Below are positions 6,843 through 14,676 of a DNA stretch of 16,778 nucleotides, in pieces. Below the pieces are notes generated by a model, which was given only the letters and a program-made list of their open reading frames with translations, was not told where the DNA came from and searched no databases. Numbering within the stretch: the stretch's first letter is position 1; each line of letters starts with the position of its first letter. The DNA is taken from the NCBI GenBank assembly GCA_002500665.1, contig DLRY01000029.1:1-16778 (forward strand), read 5' to 3'. The translations under genes were made by a program, and so were the position numbers. The DNA is from Opitutia bacterium UBA7876. Its GTDB lineage: Bacteria > Verrucomicrobiota > Verrucomicrobiia > Opitutales > Seribacteraceae.

Positions 6843-8786
6843 ATGGACTTCTTCGAGCACCAGGACCGGGCCAAGAGCAACACCGGCAAGCTCATCGTAT
6901 TCTTCTGCCTCGGCGTACTCTGCATCATTGCGTCCGTCTATTTTCTTCTTTCCTTCGTCTTGGGCAACGCGGAGGGAGGCAGCGAACTTGCATGGACGAC
7001 GGAACTCGCCGTCTTTTCCTCGATCGCCACGATCATCGTGGTAGGACTGGCCAGCCTGTGCAAGACGTCCCAGCTTTCCTCCGGAGGGGCGGCGGTGGCC
7101 GATGCCCTCGGCGGCCGACTGATTTCGGCAAGGACCAAGATCCCTCAGGAAAGAAGAGTCCTCAACGTGGTCGAGGAAATGGCCCTCGCATCGGGTACGC
7201 CCGTGCCTCCCGTCTACCTCATGGACGAGCCGAGCATCAATGCCTTTGCGGCGGGCTTCTCCCCACAGGACGCGGTCATCGGGGTGACCAAGGGGTGCAT
7301 CTCAAAACTATCCCGAGACCAACTCCAGGGAGTGATGGCCCATGAGTTCAGCCACATCCTGAACGGGGACATGCGGATCAACATCCGTCTCACCGGCATT
7401 ATCTTCGGAATCGTTTTCCTTTCCACCGTAGGCGAGATCCTCATGCGCAGCGCAGGGGGCTCGAGGCGCCGCCGGAGCAAGGACGACGGAGGAGGCGCCC
7501 TCCTCGTCATCGGACTGGGGCTTTTCCTTATCGGCTTGATCGGAGGCTTCTTTGGCTCTCTCATCCGGGCCGCGGTCAGCCGGCAACGGGAGTTCCTGGC
7601 CGATGCCGCGGCGGTCCAGTTCACCCGTAACCCGGACGGAATCTCCGGAGCCTTGAAACGTATCGGAGGGTATACCGAAGGCTCGGAAATCGGGGCCTCC
7701 GGGGCAAAGGATTTTTGCCATATGTTCTTCGGTTCCGCCATGAACAGCCTCTTCGCCACCCACCCGCCCCTTCCCAAGCGCATCAGGCGGATCGAGCCGA
7801 ACTGGAACAACACCTATCCGGCGACCGACAAAATCAAGGAAACCTTCAACGATATGGAAGGCTCGCAGGCGGTAGCCGGCTTTGCCGGTGGAAGCGCCGC
7901 GAGCGAACCGGCCCCTGCCGCCGAACCCGTCCAAGATAGCCCCGACGCCCAGACTTTTCTTCAAAATGCAACCCAACCCGGGGAAGAGCAAATCGAGGTG
8001 GCCCGCAGGATGAAGACGGAGATCGCGGAGGAATTGCTCGAACAGGCGAGGGAGCCCTTCGGGGCGCGCTGCCTGCTCTTCGCCATGCTCATCGATCCGG
8101 ACCGGAAAGAGGTCTCCCGGAAGCAATTGGAACTGATCCGCTCCCAGGCGGAACCGGGGACCGTCGAGTTGACCGAGTGGGCCCTCCCCGCCATCGCCCC
8201 CTTGAGCTCGGGACTTAAGTTCGTCCTCATTGAGGAGGCCTCCCCCGCCCTTTGGCAGCTCTCATCCGGGCAGTTCGAGACTTTTCAGGCCATCACCGAG
8301 CAACTGATCGGGGCGGACGAAAAGATCGACCTGCTGGAGTGGAGCCTGCGCAAGGTGATCGAACGCGACCTCGGCGGACGACACGCGCCCTCTCGCCGAC
8401 TGCACGGGAGCGTCTCCGTCGGCCGTCTCCTCAACGAGTGCTCCGTCATCCTCGGGGCCCTGGCCCACTACGGGCAGGAAGGGGCCGACCCGACCCCCGC
8501 CTTCGAGACGGGGATGAAGGCCCTCACCCGAACCAATCAACCCGCTTTGCCGTCGGTAGAGAAATGTGGGTTATTGGCCCTGGACGAAGCCATTGCCCGG
8601 CTCGAAAAGCTCGCCCCGATGGCCAAGAAATCCCTCCTCGACGCCTGCTGCCGGACCATCGACCACGACGGCAGGACGAGCGAGATCGAAATCCAGATTC
8701 TGCGCGGACTGGCCGCTTCCATTTCCTGCCCTCTTTCCCCATCGGTCCTGCCCAAATCCTCTTCCGTGAGGCCCGGTGGCGCATAG
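6843..8786 (+). CDS. M48 family (HtpX-like) membrane zinc metalloprotease with C-terminal TerB-like extension
   Basis: This 647-residue integral membrane protease has two N-terminal hydrophobic segments (about 17-40 and 52-73). The M48 catalytic domain follows, with zinc motif HEFSH (167-171, catalytic Glu168), and two further membrane segments (about 181-200 and 218-243) are followed by RQREFLADAAAVQF (248-260), which supplies third ligand Glu250. THPPLPKRIRRI (about 306-317) ends the canonical domain. After a Pro/Ala-rich linker (about 345-370) comes an all-helical part. Its end, CCRTIDHDGRTSEIEIQILR (602-621) and then CPLSP, looks like a TerB-type DG helix-turn-helix seen in larger M48 proteins. 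HtpX itself (about 290 aa) clears misfolded membrane proteins. The gene follows lemA by 27 bp, almost certainly in one operon. The ATG start has no clear ribosome site. Confidence 0.9.
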   Translation: MDFFEHQDRAKSNTGKLIVFFCLGVLCIIASVYFLLSFVLGNAEGGSELAWTTELAVFSSIATIIVVGLASLCKTSQLSSGGAAVADALGGRLISARTKIPQERRVLNVVEEMALASGTPVPPVYLMDEPSINAFAAGFSPQDAVIGVTKGCISKLSRDQLQGVMAHEFSHILNGDMRINIRLTGIIFGIVFLSTVGEILMRSAGGSRRRRSKDDGGGALLVIGLGLFLIGLIGGFFGSLIRAAVSRQREFLADAAAVQFTRNPDGISGALKRIGGYTEGSEIGASGAKDFCHMFFGSAMNSLFATHPPLPKRIRRIEPNWNNTYPATDKIKETFNDMEGSQAVAGFAGGSAASEPAPAAEPVQDSPDAQTFLQNATQPGEEQIEVARRMKTEIAEELLEQAREPFGARCLLFAMLIDPDRKEVSRKQLELIRSQAEPGTVELTEWALPAIAPLSSGLKFVLIEEASPALWQLSSGQFETFQAITEQLIGADEKIDLLEWSLRKVIERDLGGRHAPSRRLHGSVSVGRLLNECSVILGALAHYGQEGADPTPAFETGMKALTRTNQPALPSVEKCGLLALDEAIARLEKLAPMAKKSLLDACCRTIDHDGRTSEIEIQILRGLAASISCPLSPSVLPKSSSVRPGGA

Positions 8787-8825
8787 GGCTTGCCCTCTTT
8801 CCTAGTTGGCGCAAGGTCTCATCCC

Positions 8826-9599
8826 ATGCTACCGGGAATCAAGCAGTTCGACCTGAGCGGAAGGTCCATCCTCGTGACGGGTGGATCGAAGGGCCTCGGC
8901 AAGGCCATGGCCGAAGGATTCGCCTCCGCAGGGGCGAACCTGTTCCTCGTTAGCCGCAACCTCTCGGAGGCCAAGGAAGCGGCGGATGAAATCTCCGCAG
9001 CCTACGGAGTCGAGGCCCATGGCCATGAGGCCGACGTCACAGAACAGGCCTCGGTCGAGGCCATGGTATCGGAAGCGATGGAGGCCCGCGGGCGAATCGA
9101 CGTCCTGGTCAACAACGCGGGCATCAACCGTCGCGGACCGATCGAGGAACTGTCCCTCGAGGATTTCAAGGAGGTACAGGAGATCAACGTAACGGGGGTT
9201 TGGCTTTGCTCACGGGCGGTCCTGCCCCACATGAAGGAACGGGGGAACGGCCGCATCGTCAATTTGTCCAGCGCCCTCGGCCTGGTCGGGACCCCCAACC
9301 GCACCCCCTACGCAACCAGCAAGGGAGCGGTCACCCAGATGACCCGGGCCCTCAGCCTGGAAGTCGCGGGCAGCGGGGTGACGGTCAATGCAATCTGCCC
9401 GGGTCCCTTTCTTACCCTCATGAACGAATCCATAGCCGACACCGAGGAGGGAATGAAGTTCATCGTCGGAGCTACCGCCCTGAAACGGTGGGGGGAATTA
9501 CGGGAGATCCAGGGGGCGGCCATCTTCCTCGCCTCGGATGCATCCAGTTACGTCACCGGGGCGATGCTCTCGGTAGACGGTGGCTGGACCGCTTCCTGA
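8826..9599 (+). CDS. SDR family NAD(P)-dependent oxidoreductase
   Basis: This 257-residue classical short-chain dehydrogenase is of normal family length. The cofactor motif TGGSKGLG is at 18-25, NNAG at 96-99, the catalytic Ser at 149 in NLSSA, and Tyr162-x-x-x-Lys166 in PYATSKG; VDGGW closes the C-terminus. An Arg at 44 (VSRN) just after the second beta strand is compatible with NADP preference. The overall pattern (RRGPIEELSLEDFKEVQEIN) resembles gluconate 5-dehydrogenase or KduD-like sugar-acid enzymes, but a precise substrate cannot be assigned. ATG 8826 is preferred over an upstream TTG because it opens the fold directly and has AAGG about 10 nt before it. It is 39 bp after the M48 protease, and its stop lies 1 nt from the stop of the convergent Gfo/Idh/MocA gene. 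Confidence 0.92.
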   Translation: MLPGIKQFDLSGRSILVTGGSKGLGKAMAEGFASAGANLFLVSRNLSEAKEAADEISAAYGVEAHGHEADVTEQASVEAMVSEAMEARGRIDVLVNNAGINRRGPIEELSLEDFKEVQEINVTGVWLCSRAVLPHMKERGNGRIVNLSSALGLVGTPNRTPYATSKGAVTQMTRALSLEVAGSGVTVNAICPGPFLTLMNESIADTEEGMKFIVGATALKRWGELREIQGAAIFLASDASSYVTGAMLSVDGGWTAS

Positions 9600-9600
9600 A

Positions 9601-10707
9601 TCAGCCGAGAGAAATCTCGGCACCGCCCAGCTCGGCCGACTCGAGGCAGGCCATGAGCGCGCTTTGCGTCAGGCGGGTGATCTCCGGCCAATGAGAATCG
9701 GGAGTCCCTCCAAGGACCAGTCCGGAGAAGGTGCGGAAAAGCTTGGACTCCTGAGCCGAGGGGTGACTGCTGGAGTATTCCTCGACCTGCACCGCGGTCT
9801 CGCGGCGCTCCATGCGGAAGTCGCAGACGTCGCAGTCGAAGATCGAATTGGAGACGGTGTGGCCGATGCGGTTCCCGTAGAAGGGAAGCACGAAGTCGTC
9901 GAGGCGGAGGTTGCCCTTGGTCCCGCTGAGGTGGGCGAACTGTTGGTGCTCGGTCAGGAAGGAACAGTAGTAGGAAGCCGAGACGTCCCCATCGAAAAGG
10001 ATTTCCCCTGAGAACTCGGTCGGGACCGGGTTGGGGCTGTCGTCCCGGCCGGAGGCATTGAGAAGACGGCCCGTGACGGCACGCGGAACCTGGTAGTTCA
10101 TGACCCAAAGGATAAAGCGTAGGTTATACCAGCCGAGATCACCCATGCATCCCTGAGGCTCGAGGTCCGAATGCATGCGGATGTTTCCGGTCAGGAATTC
10201 ATCCGGGGCGCAAAAACTGAACTGGGTGGCGATGCGGCGCAGTTTGCCGATGCTTTCGCCGTCGTCGAGGGCTTCCCTGACCTTTGGCAGACGGTCGCTA
10301 TGCATGAACATGACCCCGTCCATGAACTGGACGCCCGCCTCCCCGCAGGCGGCAAGAATCCCATCGAGTTCGTCCAAGGAGGTCCCGCAGGGCTTCTCGC
10401 AAAGCAGGTGCTTGCCCGCCTCAGCCACTTTCACGGCCCACTCCGCGCGAAGGCCGGTAGGCAGGGGAAGATAGACCGCGTCGACGTCCTCGCTGGCAAG
10501 CAGTTCCTCATAGCTCCCGACCGCCCGGGGGGCAACGGGATGGGGAACGCGGGCGGAACAGCGATCGATGAAGTCCTGCGCCTTGGCAGCGTCACGGCTG
10601 GACACGGCCACCAGTTCGGCATTGCCGGCATTGCGGATCGACTGCCAGTTCTTCTGGGCGATTCCTGCGGTTCCAAGGATGCCCCAACGACATTTTTTCT
10701 CACTCAT
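9601..10707 (-). CDS. Gfo/Idh/MocA family oxidoreductase
   Basis: This 368-residue cytoplasmic NAD(P)-dependent sugar-type oxidoreductase has an N-terminal Rossmann domain (about 5-125) with a variant dinucleotide loop GILGTAGIA (9-17). The conserved LCEKPCGTS motif (Glu104-Lys105-Pro106) supplies the catalytic lysine region. The C-terminal alpha/beta domain includes GCMGDLGWYNLRFILW (about 186-201), which fits the family's D-x-G-x-Y substrate-site segment. Relatives include xylose and dihydrodiol dehydrogenases and glucose-fructose oxidoreductase. The start is ATG 10705-10707; a TTG 12 nt upstream would add only four residues. It converges with the SDR gene with one base between stops and is divergent from the sulfamidase-like gene. 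A role in oxidising sugars freed by the neighbouring exoenzymes is plausible but unproven. Confidence 0.9.
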   Translation of the reverse strand: MSEKKCRWGILGTAGIAQKNWQSIRNAGNAELVAVSSRDAAKAQDFIDRCSARVPHPVAPRAVGSYEELLASEDVDAVYLPLPTGLRAEWAVKVAEAGKHLLCEKPCGTSLDELDGILAACGEAGVQFMDGVMFMHSDRLPKVREALDDGESIGKLRRIATQFSFCAPDEFLTGNIRMHSDLEPQGCMGDLGWYNLRFILWVMNYQVPRAVTGRLLNASGRDDSPNPVPTEFSGEILFDGDVSASYYCSFLTEHQQFAHLSGTKGNLRLDDFVLPFYGNRIGHTVSNSIFDCDVCDFRMERRETAVQVEEYSSSHPSAQESKLFRTFSGLVLGGTPDSHWPEITRLTQSALMACLESAELGGAEISLG

Positions 10708-10836
10708 GCCTACATTCAATAGCCCCTAAACGGATCCAAGGTCGAGCCTGAAGAAAGGCCTCTCTCCGACCCCGAAAACACGATGGACGTCCCCAAAACC
10801 TTGACGCGGATTAAACGGACGGACAACCTGCTCGCC
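10708..10836. promoter_or_regulatory. divergent intergenic region with a 14-bp near-palindrome
   Basis: This 129-bp region separates the divergent Gfo/Idh/MocA and sulfamidase-like genes, so it should carry promoters for both. AGAAAGGCCTCTCT at 10752-10765 is a 14-bp dyad in which six of seven pairs match, a size and position that could suit a repressor operator. TTGACG occurs at 10801-10806 but no convincing -10 follows at a proper distance. The plus-strand frame is already open from 10783, so part of the region would be coding if that earlier ATG is used. Confidence 0.3.
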
Positions 10837-12354
10837 ATGATTACCCGAATCCGAACCATCTTTTTGGCCCTCTGTTTCTGGGCAACCGCAATTACCGGAG
10901 CTGAGAAAAACGTCATCTTTTTCATCACCGACGACGAGAGCCCGACCTTGGGTTGCTACGGCGACCCGGTAGCCAATACTCCGGCCATCGACGCCCTCGC
11001 CAAGGACGGAACCCTCTTCCTCAACGCATATGCCACAACAGCCAGTTGCTCGGCCAGTCGATCGGTGGTGATGAGCGGGCTCCATAACCATGCCAACGGT
11101 CAGTACGGCCACCAACACAACTTCCACAAGTTCGCCAGCTACTACAACGTCATCGGTTTATCCCTTCCGCGGGCCATGGCGAACGCGGGCTACCGCACGG
11201 GACACATCGGGAAGTATCACGTCGCTCCCGAGGAGGTCTTTCACTACCAGACATACCTCAAGGGAAGCACCCGCAACGCCGTTCAGATGGCGGAACAGTC
11301 CAGGGCTTTCATTACCGAAAAGAGCGATCAGCCTTTCTTTCTCTACTTCGCCACCTCCGACCCGCACCGCGGAGGAGGCAGGGACAAGACCTCTAAGCGT
11401 GAGCTCAAGCCCGACCTGTTCGGGAACAAGCCCAACCGAAAGGCCCATGCCGGGGTCGAGGAAGTCTTCTACGACCCGAAAAAGGTTCCCATCCCCTCCT
11501 TCCTTCCCGATACCCCGGAAACGAGGGAGGAGCTAGCCCAATACTACCAGAGCGTTTCCCGCATCGACCAGGGGGTGGCCCGCCTCGTGGAGATCCTCAA
11601 GGAAGCCGGCATCTACGAAAAGACCATGATTGTCTTTACCTCCGACCACGGGATGGCCTTCGCGGGCGGAAAGACCACGGTCTACGAGGGTGGACTTCGG
11701 GTTCCGTTCGTGGTCCGCAACCCCTATGAGAAAAAGCGCGGCGTGCGGCACGAGGCCCTCATCAGCCACATCGACATTGCGCCCAGCCTGCTCGACTTCG
11801 GGGGCGGCCTCGACCCCAAGGCCAACCGCCCAAAGGCCTGGGTCGACCCCAACGCCTACTGGAAGGAAAAGCGCTACGCGGCCAAGGAAAACCGTGGCCA
11901 GACCAGCAAGCTCTCCGCCTACCACGGGAAGTCATGGGTCCCCATCCTGGGCAAGCCGGCGGAGTCCCACTGGGAATCCGTCTTCGCCTCCCATACCTTC
12001 CACGAGATCCAGATGTACTACCCCATGCGGGTAGTCCGCGACGGGGAGTACAAGCTGATCTGGAACATTGCCCATCCCCTGCCCTATCCTTTCGCCTCCG
12101 ACCTTTGGGCAGCCAGCAGTTTCCAAGCCCAGTACCGTAAGTCACTGAGCGCGCCCTATGGTCAAAAAACCGTCCGCGAGTACATCCATCGGAAGGAATT
12201 CGAGCTTTTCAGGATCGACGAGGATCCTCACGAAACCAAGAACCTGGCCTACGACGCCAAGCATGCGGATACCCTCAAGCGCTACAAGGAGAAGCTCAAG
12301 GCGGCCCAGCGCAAATTCCACGACCCGTGGATCATGAAGTGGTCCTACGAGTAG
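10837..12354 (+). CDS. secreted sulfamidase-like sulfatase (N-sulfoglucosamine sulfohydrolase family)
   Basis: This 505-residue exported sulfatase would remove sulfate, possibly N-linked, from a glycosaminoglycan-like polysaccharide. A signal peptide (about 1-22) precedes KNVIFFITDDE. Predicted active-site residues are Asp32/Asp33, Cys71 (formylglycine, in C-S-A-S-R75), Lys126 and His128 in HIGKYHV, His177 in SDPHRG, Asp270/His271 in TSDHG, and Lys279. They follow the order I recall for human SGSH, with Arg282 of SGSH replaced by Lys. SGSH-like stretches recur: FFLYFATSDPHR, FLPDTPETREELAQYYQSV, RIDQGVARLVEILKEAGIY, SHTFHEIQMYYPMR and DPHETKNLA. ATG 10837 was chosen because it gives a normal signal peptide; ATG 10783 would add 18 residues. 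Its stop is 1 nt from the convergent coiled-coil gene. The sulfamidase family is confident, the N-sulfate activity moderately so. Confidence 0.9.
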   Translation: MITRIRTIFLALCFWATAITGAEKNVIFFITDDESPTLGCYGDPVANTPAIDALAKDGTLFLNAYATTASCSASRSVVMSGLHNHANGQYGHQHNFHKFASYYNVIGLSLPRAMANAGYRTGHIGKYHVAPEEVFHYQTYLKGSTRNAVQMAEQSRAFITEKSDQPFFLYFATSDPHRGGGRDKTSKRELKPDLFGNKPNRKAHAGVEEVFYDPKKVPIPSFLPDTPETREELAQYYQSVSRIDQGVARLVEILKEAGIYEKTMIVFTSDHGMAFAGGKTTVYEGGLRVPFVVRNPYEKKRGVRHEALISHIDIAPSLLDFGGGLDPKANRPKAWVDPNAYWKEKRYAAKENRGQTSKLSAYHGKSWVPILGKPAESHWESVFASHTFHEIQMYYPMRVVRDGEYKLIWNIAHPLPYPFASDLWAASSFQAQYRKSLSAPYGQKTVREYIHRKEFELFRIDEDPHETKNLAYDAKHADTLKRYKEKLKAAQRKFHDPWIMKWSYE

Positions 12355-12355
12355 G

Positions 12356-13084
12356 CTAGAGGGTCGCGAGCTTTTTGATCAGAGCCTTGTCGCTCTCCGA
12401 GAAATCGACCCCTGCCCGGACGTAGTCCCCTACCATGGCCAGGATCATACGGCCGTAGCTCTTGTTGGAACTTTCGCCGCTCTTGATCGTGGCGTGGGCA
12501 GAGCTTAGCTCTCTCTTCAAGTCGAGGAGAGTCTTTTCCCAGGTCTCGGCGTCCCCGCCTTTGGAATGGGTCTTCTTCTCGGAATTCTTGACTAACCCGA
12601 GGGAGATGGAGGCCCCCTGGAAATCCTTGGCCTTGGCCTCGAACTGTTCCTCCAGTTTGAGCAGTTTGCCCTTGGTCCGAGCCAGGTCGCCCTTCGCCGG
12701 TTTGAGCAGGATGCGGGTGATGGAACGCGCGATCAAGTCGCGACCGTCGAGCATCTTCTGGTAGCGCCCTCCGAGTTCCTTGGCTTCCCCGGCGCATTTG
12801 CGAACCTCCGACTTGGCCTCCTCCACCCGGTCGAGCAGGCGCTTCTTGCGGGCGGCCTCGATGGCCTGCTTCCTTTTCATCTCCTCCTGTGCCCGGCGCT
12901 TGCGTTCGGCCTCGGCCCGTTCGCGGGCCTTTTTTCTTTGTTCTTCCTCCTTTTTCTTCTGGGCAGGCGTTTTCTTCTTATTGTTGGAATTGCCCCCCTG
13001 CTTGGGGGCCCCGTCGAGGGTCGCTGGCCCGGGCAGGGGCAGAAGTATGCAAAAGGAGAGAAGGGTGAGGAGCAGTCTCTTCAT
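12356..13084 (-). CDS. secreted coiled-coil hypothetical protein
   Basis: This 242-residue protein has a signal peptide (about 1-26, MKRLLLTLLSFCILLPLPGP) and no other hydrophobic segment. Residues 36-85 are an extremely Lys/Arg/Glu-rich, Ala-punctuated helix (QKKKEEEQRKKARERAEAER). More heptad-like helices follow at about 86-115, 133-155 and 182-205, then a short globular-looking end (SYGRMILAMVGDYVRAGVDF). It is probably a periplasmic or cell-surface coiled-coil protein. No domain is recognised, and similarity to TolA-type or other Lys/Glu-rich proteins is compositional only. It lies 65 bp after mqo on the same strand and might be read through from it, but has no clear ribosome site. The stop TAG 12356-12358 is one base from the sulfamidase-like stop. 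Confidence 0.75.
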   Translation of the reverse strand: MKRLLLTLLSFCILLPLPGPATLDGAPKQGGNSNNKKKTPAQKKKEEEQRKKARERAEAERKRRAQEEMKRKQAIEAARKKRLLDRVEEAKSEVRKCAGEAKELGGRYQKMLDGRDLIARSITRILLKPAKGDLARTKGKLLKLEEQFEAKAKDFQGASISLGLVKNSEKKTHSKGGDAETWEKTLLDLKRELSSAHATIKSGESSNKSYGRMILAMVGDYVRAGVDFSESDKALIKKLATL

Positions 13085-13149
13085 AAGTCTTGTTCTAGAG
13101 GGTTGCGATCTTCAGTGTGCAGGGCTTGGACGAAAGGGGCGAGAGAAAA

Positions 13150-14664
13150 TCATCCTTCCGTCAAGCCGAGGGCTTCCTCGGCGCTGCGGCTCCATTTCCG
13201 GTATTGCTCAATCTCCCCGGGATCGGCCATTGAGACGAGATCGATACCATGAGTGGGGATCATGGCCTCGAGCTTTTCGCGGGCTATCTTCCCGCCAAGA
13301 AGTTCCGGAAAACATTTCTCCGCCACCTCGAGGACGATGTCGACGCAAACCGAAGCTCCCGGCGAGGCCCCTAGAAGAGCCGATACGCTTTTGTCGGATG
13401 AGGTCACCACCTCGGTCCCGAAATGAACGATACCAGCGTCGCCATCCTCCTTCTTGATGGCCTGGACGCGTATTCCCGCATCGATCAGCTTCCAGTCTCC
13501 GGCCTTGGCATCCGGGTAGAAGTTGCGCAACTCCTCGAGGCGGGTGTTCATGCTTTGCAGGCCCTGCTGGACGAGGTATCCGACAAGCGGCAGGTTGCCG
13601 ATTCCCACCTTCAGCAGGGTAAGCCAATTGTGGGGTTTGATCGAGGATGGCAGGTCCCAGAAACTGCCGCCCCGGTGAAGAAACTTGGTCGTCCAGGCGG
13701 CATAAGGGCCGAAAAGGAGGGCCTTCCTGCCCTCCAGGAAACGGCTGTCTAGGTGGGGGACGGCCATGGTGGGAGCGGCCCCGGGGGACAACCCGTAGAC
13801 CTTGGCCTCGTGTCGCGCCACGATCTCGGGTTTCTCGCAGACCAGCCATTGGCCCCCGATGGGAAACCCCCCGTAGCCCCGGATCTCGGGCACCCCGGCC
13901 TTCTGGAGAAGGGGGAGGGATCCCCCGCCGGCGCCGATGAATACGAAGGAAGCCTTTCTCTTCAGGGTACGCCCGCCCTCGAGGTCGCGCACCGTCAATT
14001 CCCAGCCATCGGGACAACGGTTGAGGTCGGTCACCCGATGGCCGAGGTGGAAGGCGCAACCGTCCTGCCGACCGAGCCAGTGGATGAGCTTGCGGGAAAG
14101 TTCCCCAAAATCCACGTCCGTTCCGGCCTTCATCCTGGTGGCGGCCACCGGCATATCCTCCCGCCCGTCGATAAGCAGGGGAGCCCATTGACGGATGACC
14201 TCCCGGTCCTCGGTGTATTCCATGTCGGCAAAGAAGGGGTGTGCCGTCATGCCCTCGTGCCTCGACTTGAGAAAATCGACCTGCTCCCGGCCGTAAACGA
14301 AGCTTACGTGCGGGACCGGATTGATGAAGTCGCCCGGTTGGTCGATCATTCCCTCGCGCACGGCGTGAGCCCAGAACTGCTTGGTCTTCTCGAACTGCTC
14401 GAAAATCTCGATCGCCTTGGCAACCTTGACCCGCCCGTCCTCACCCCGGTCGGGGGTATAGCTAAGCTCGCAGATCCCGGCGTGCCCGGTTCCTGCATTG
14501 TTCCAACCGTTGGAACTCTCCCGGGCCAACTCGCCAGTGACCTCGAAAAGCTCGATCCGGAGGCCCGGGTCGAGGCTCTTCAGCAAGGTCCCGAGGTTAG
14601 CGGACATGACCCCGCTCCCGATGAGAGCGACGTCCACGTCTTGGTTGCCGGGATCGCTTTGCAT
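13150..14664 (-). CDS. mqo: malate:quinone oxidoreductase
   Basis: This 504-residue FAD-dependent peripheral membrane enzyme oxidises L-malate to oxaloacetate and passes electrons to the quinone pool, so it serves both the TCA cycle and the respiratory chain. The N-terminal FAD loop is DVALIGSGVMSANLG (11-25), and the family signature SNGWNNAGTGHAGICELSYTP follows at about 51-71, matching E. coli Mqo nearly throughout. Later blocks FVFIGAGGGSLPLLQKAG, IGGQWLVCEKP and LLGASPGASVC are also Mqo-like. Length is normal. ATG 14662-14664 lies 12 nt after the upp stop, so it is very probably co-transcribed with the nucleoside-salvage genes, although it belongs to another pathway. No Shine-Dalgarno sequence is seen. 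The gene is intact. Confidence 0.96.
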   Translation of the reverse strand: MQSDPGNQDVDVALIGSGVMSANLGTLLKSLDPGLRIELFEVTGELARESSNGWNNAGTGHAGICELSYTPDRGEDGRVKVAKAIEIFEQFEKTKQFWAHAVREGMIDQPGDFINPVPHVSFVYGREQVDFLKSRHEGMTAHPFFADMEYTEDREVIRQWAPLLIDGREDMPVAATRMKAGTDVDFGELSRKLIHWLGRQDGCAFHLGHRVTDLNRCPDGWELTVRDLEGGRTLKRKASFVFIGAGGGSLPLLQKAGVPEIRGYGGFPIGGQWLVCEKPEIVARHEAKVYGLSPGAAPTMAVPHLDSRFLEGRKALLFGPYAAWTTKFLHRGGSFWDLPSSIKPHNWLTLLKVGIGNLPLVGYLVQQGLQSMNTRLEELRNFYPDAKAGDWKLIDAGIRVQAIKKEDGDAGIVHFGTEVVTSSDKSVSALLGASPGASVCVDIVLEVAEKCFPELLGGKIAREKLEAMIPTHGIDLVSMADPGEIEQYRKWSRSAEEALGLTEG

Positions 14665-14676
14665 GAAAACAAGGGA

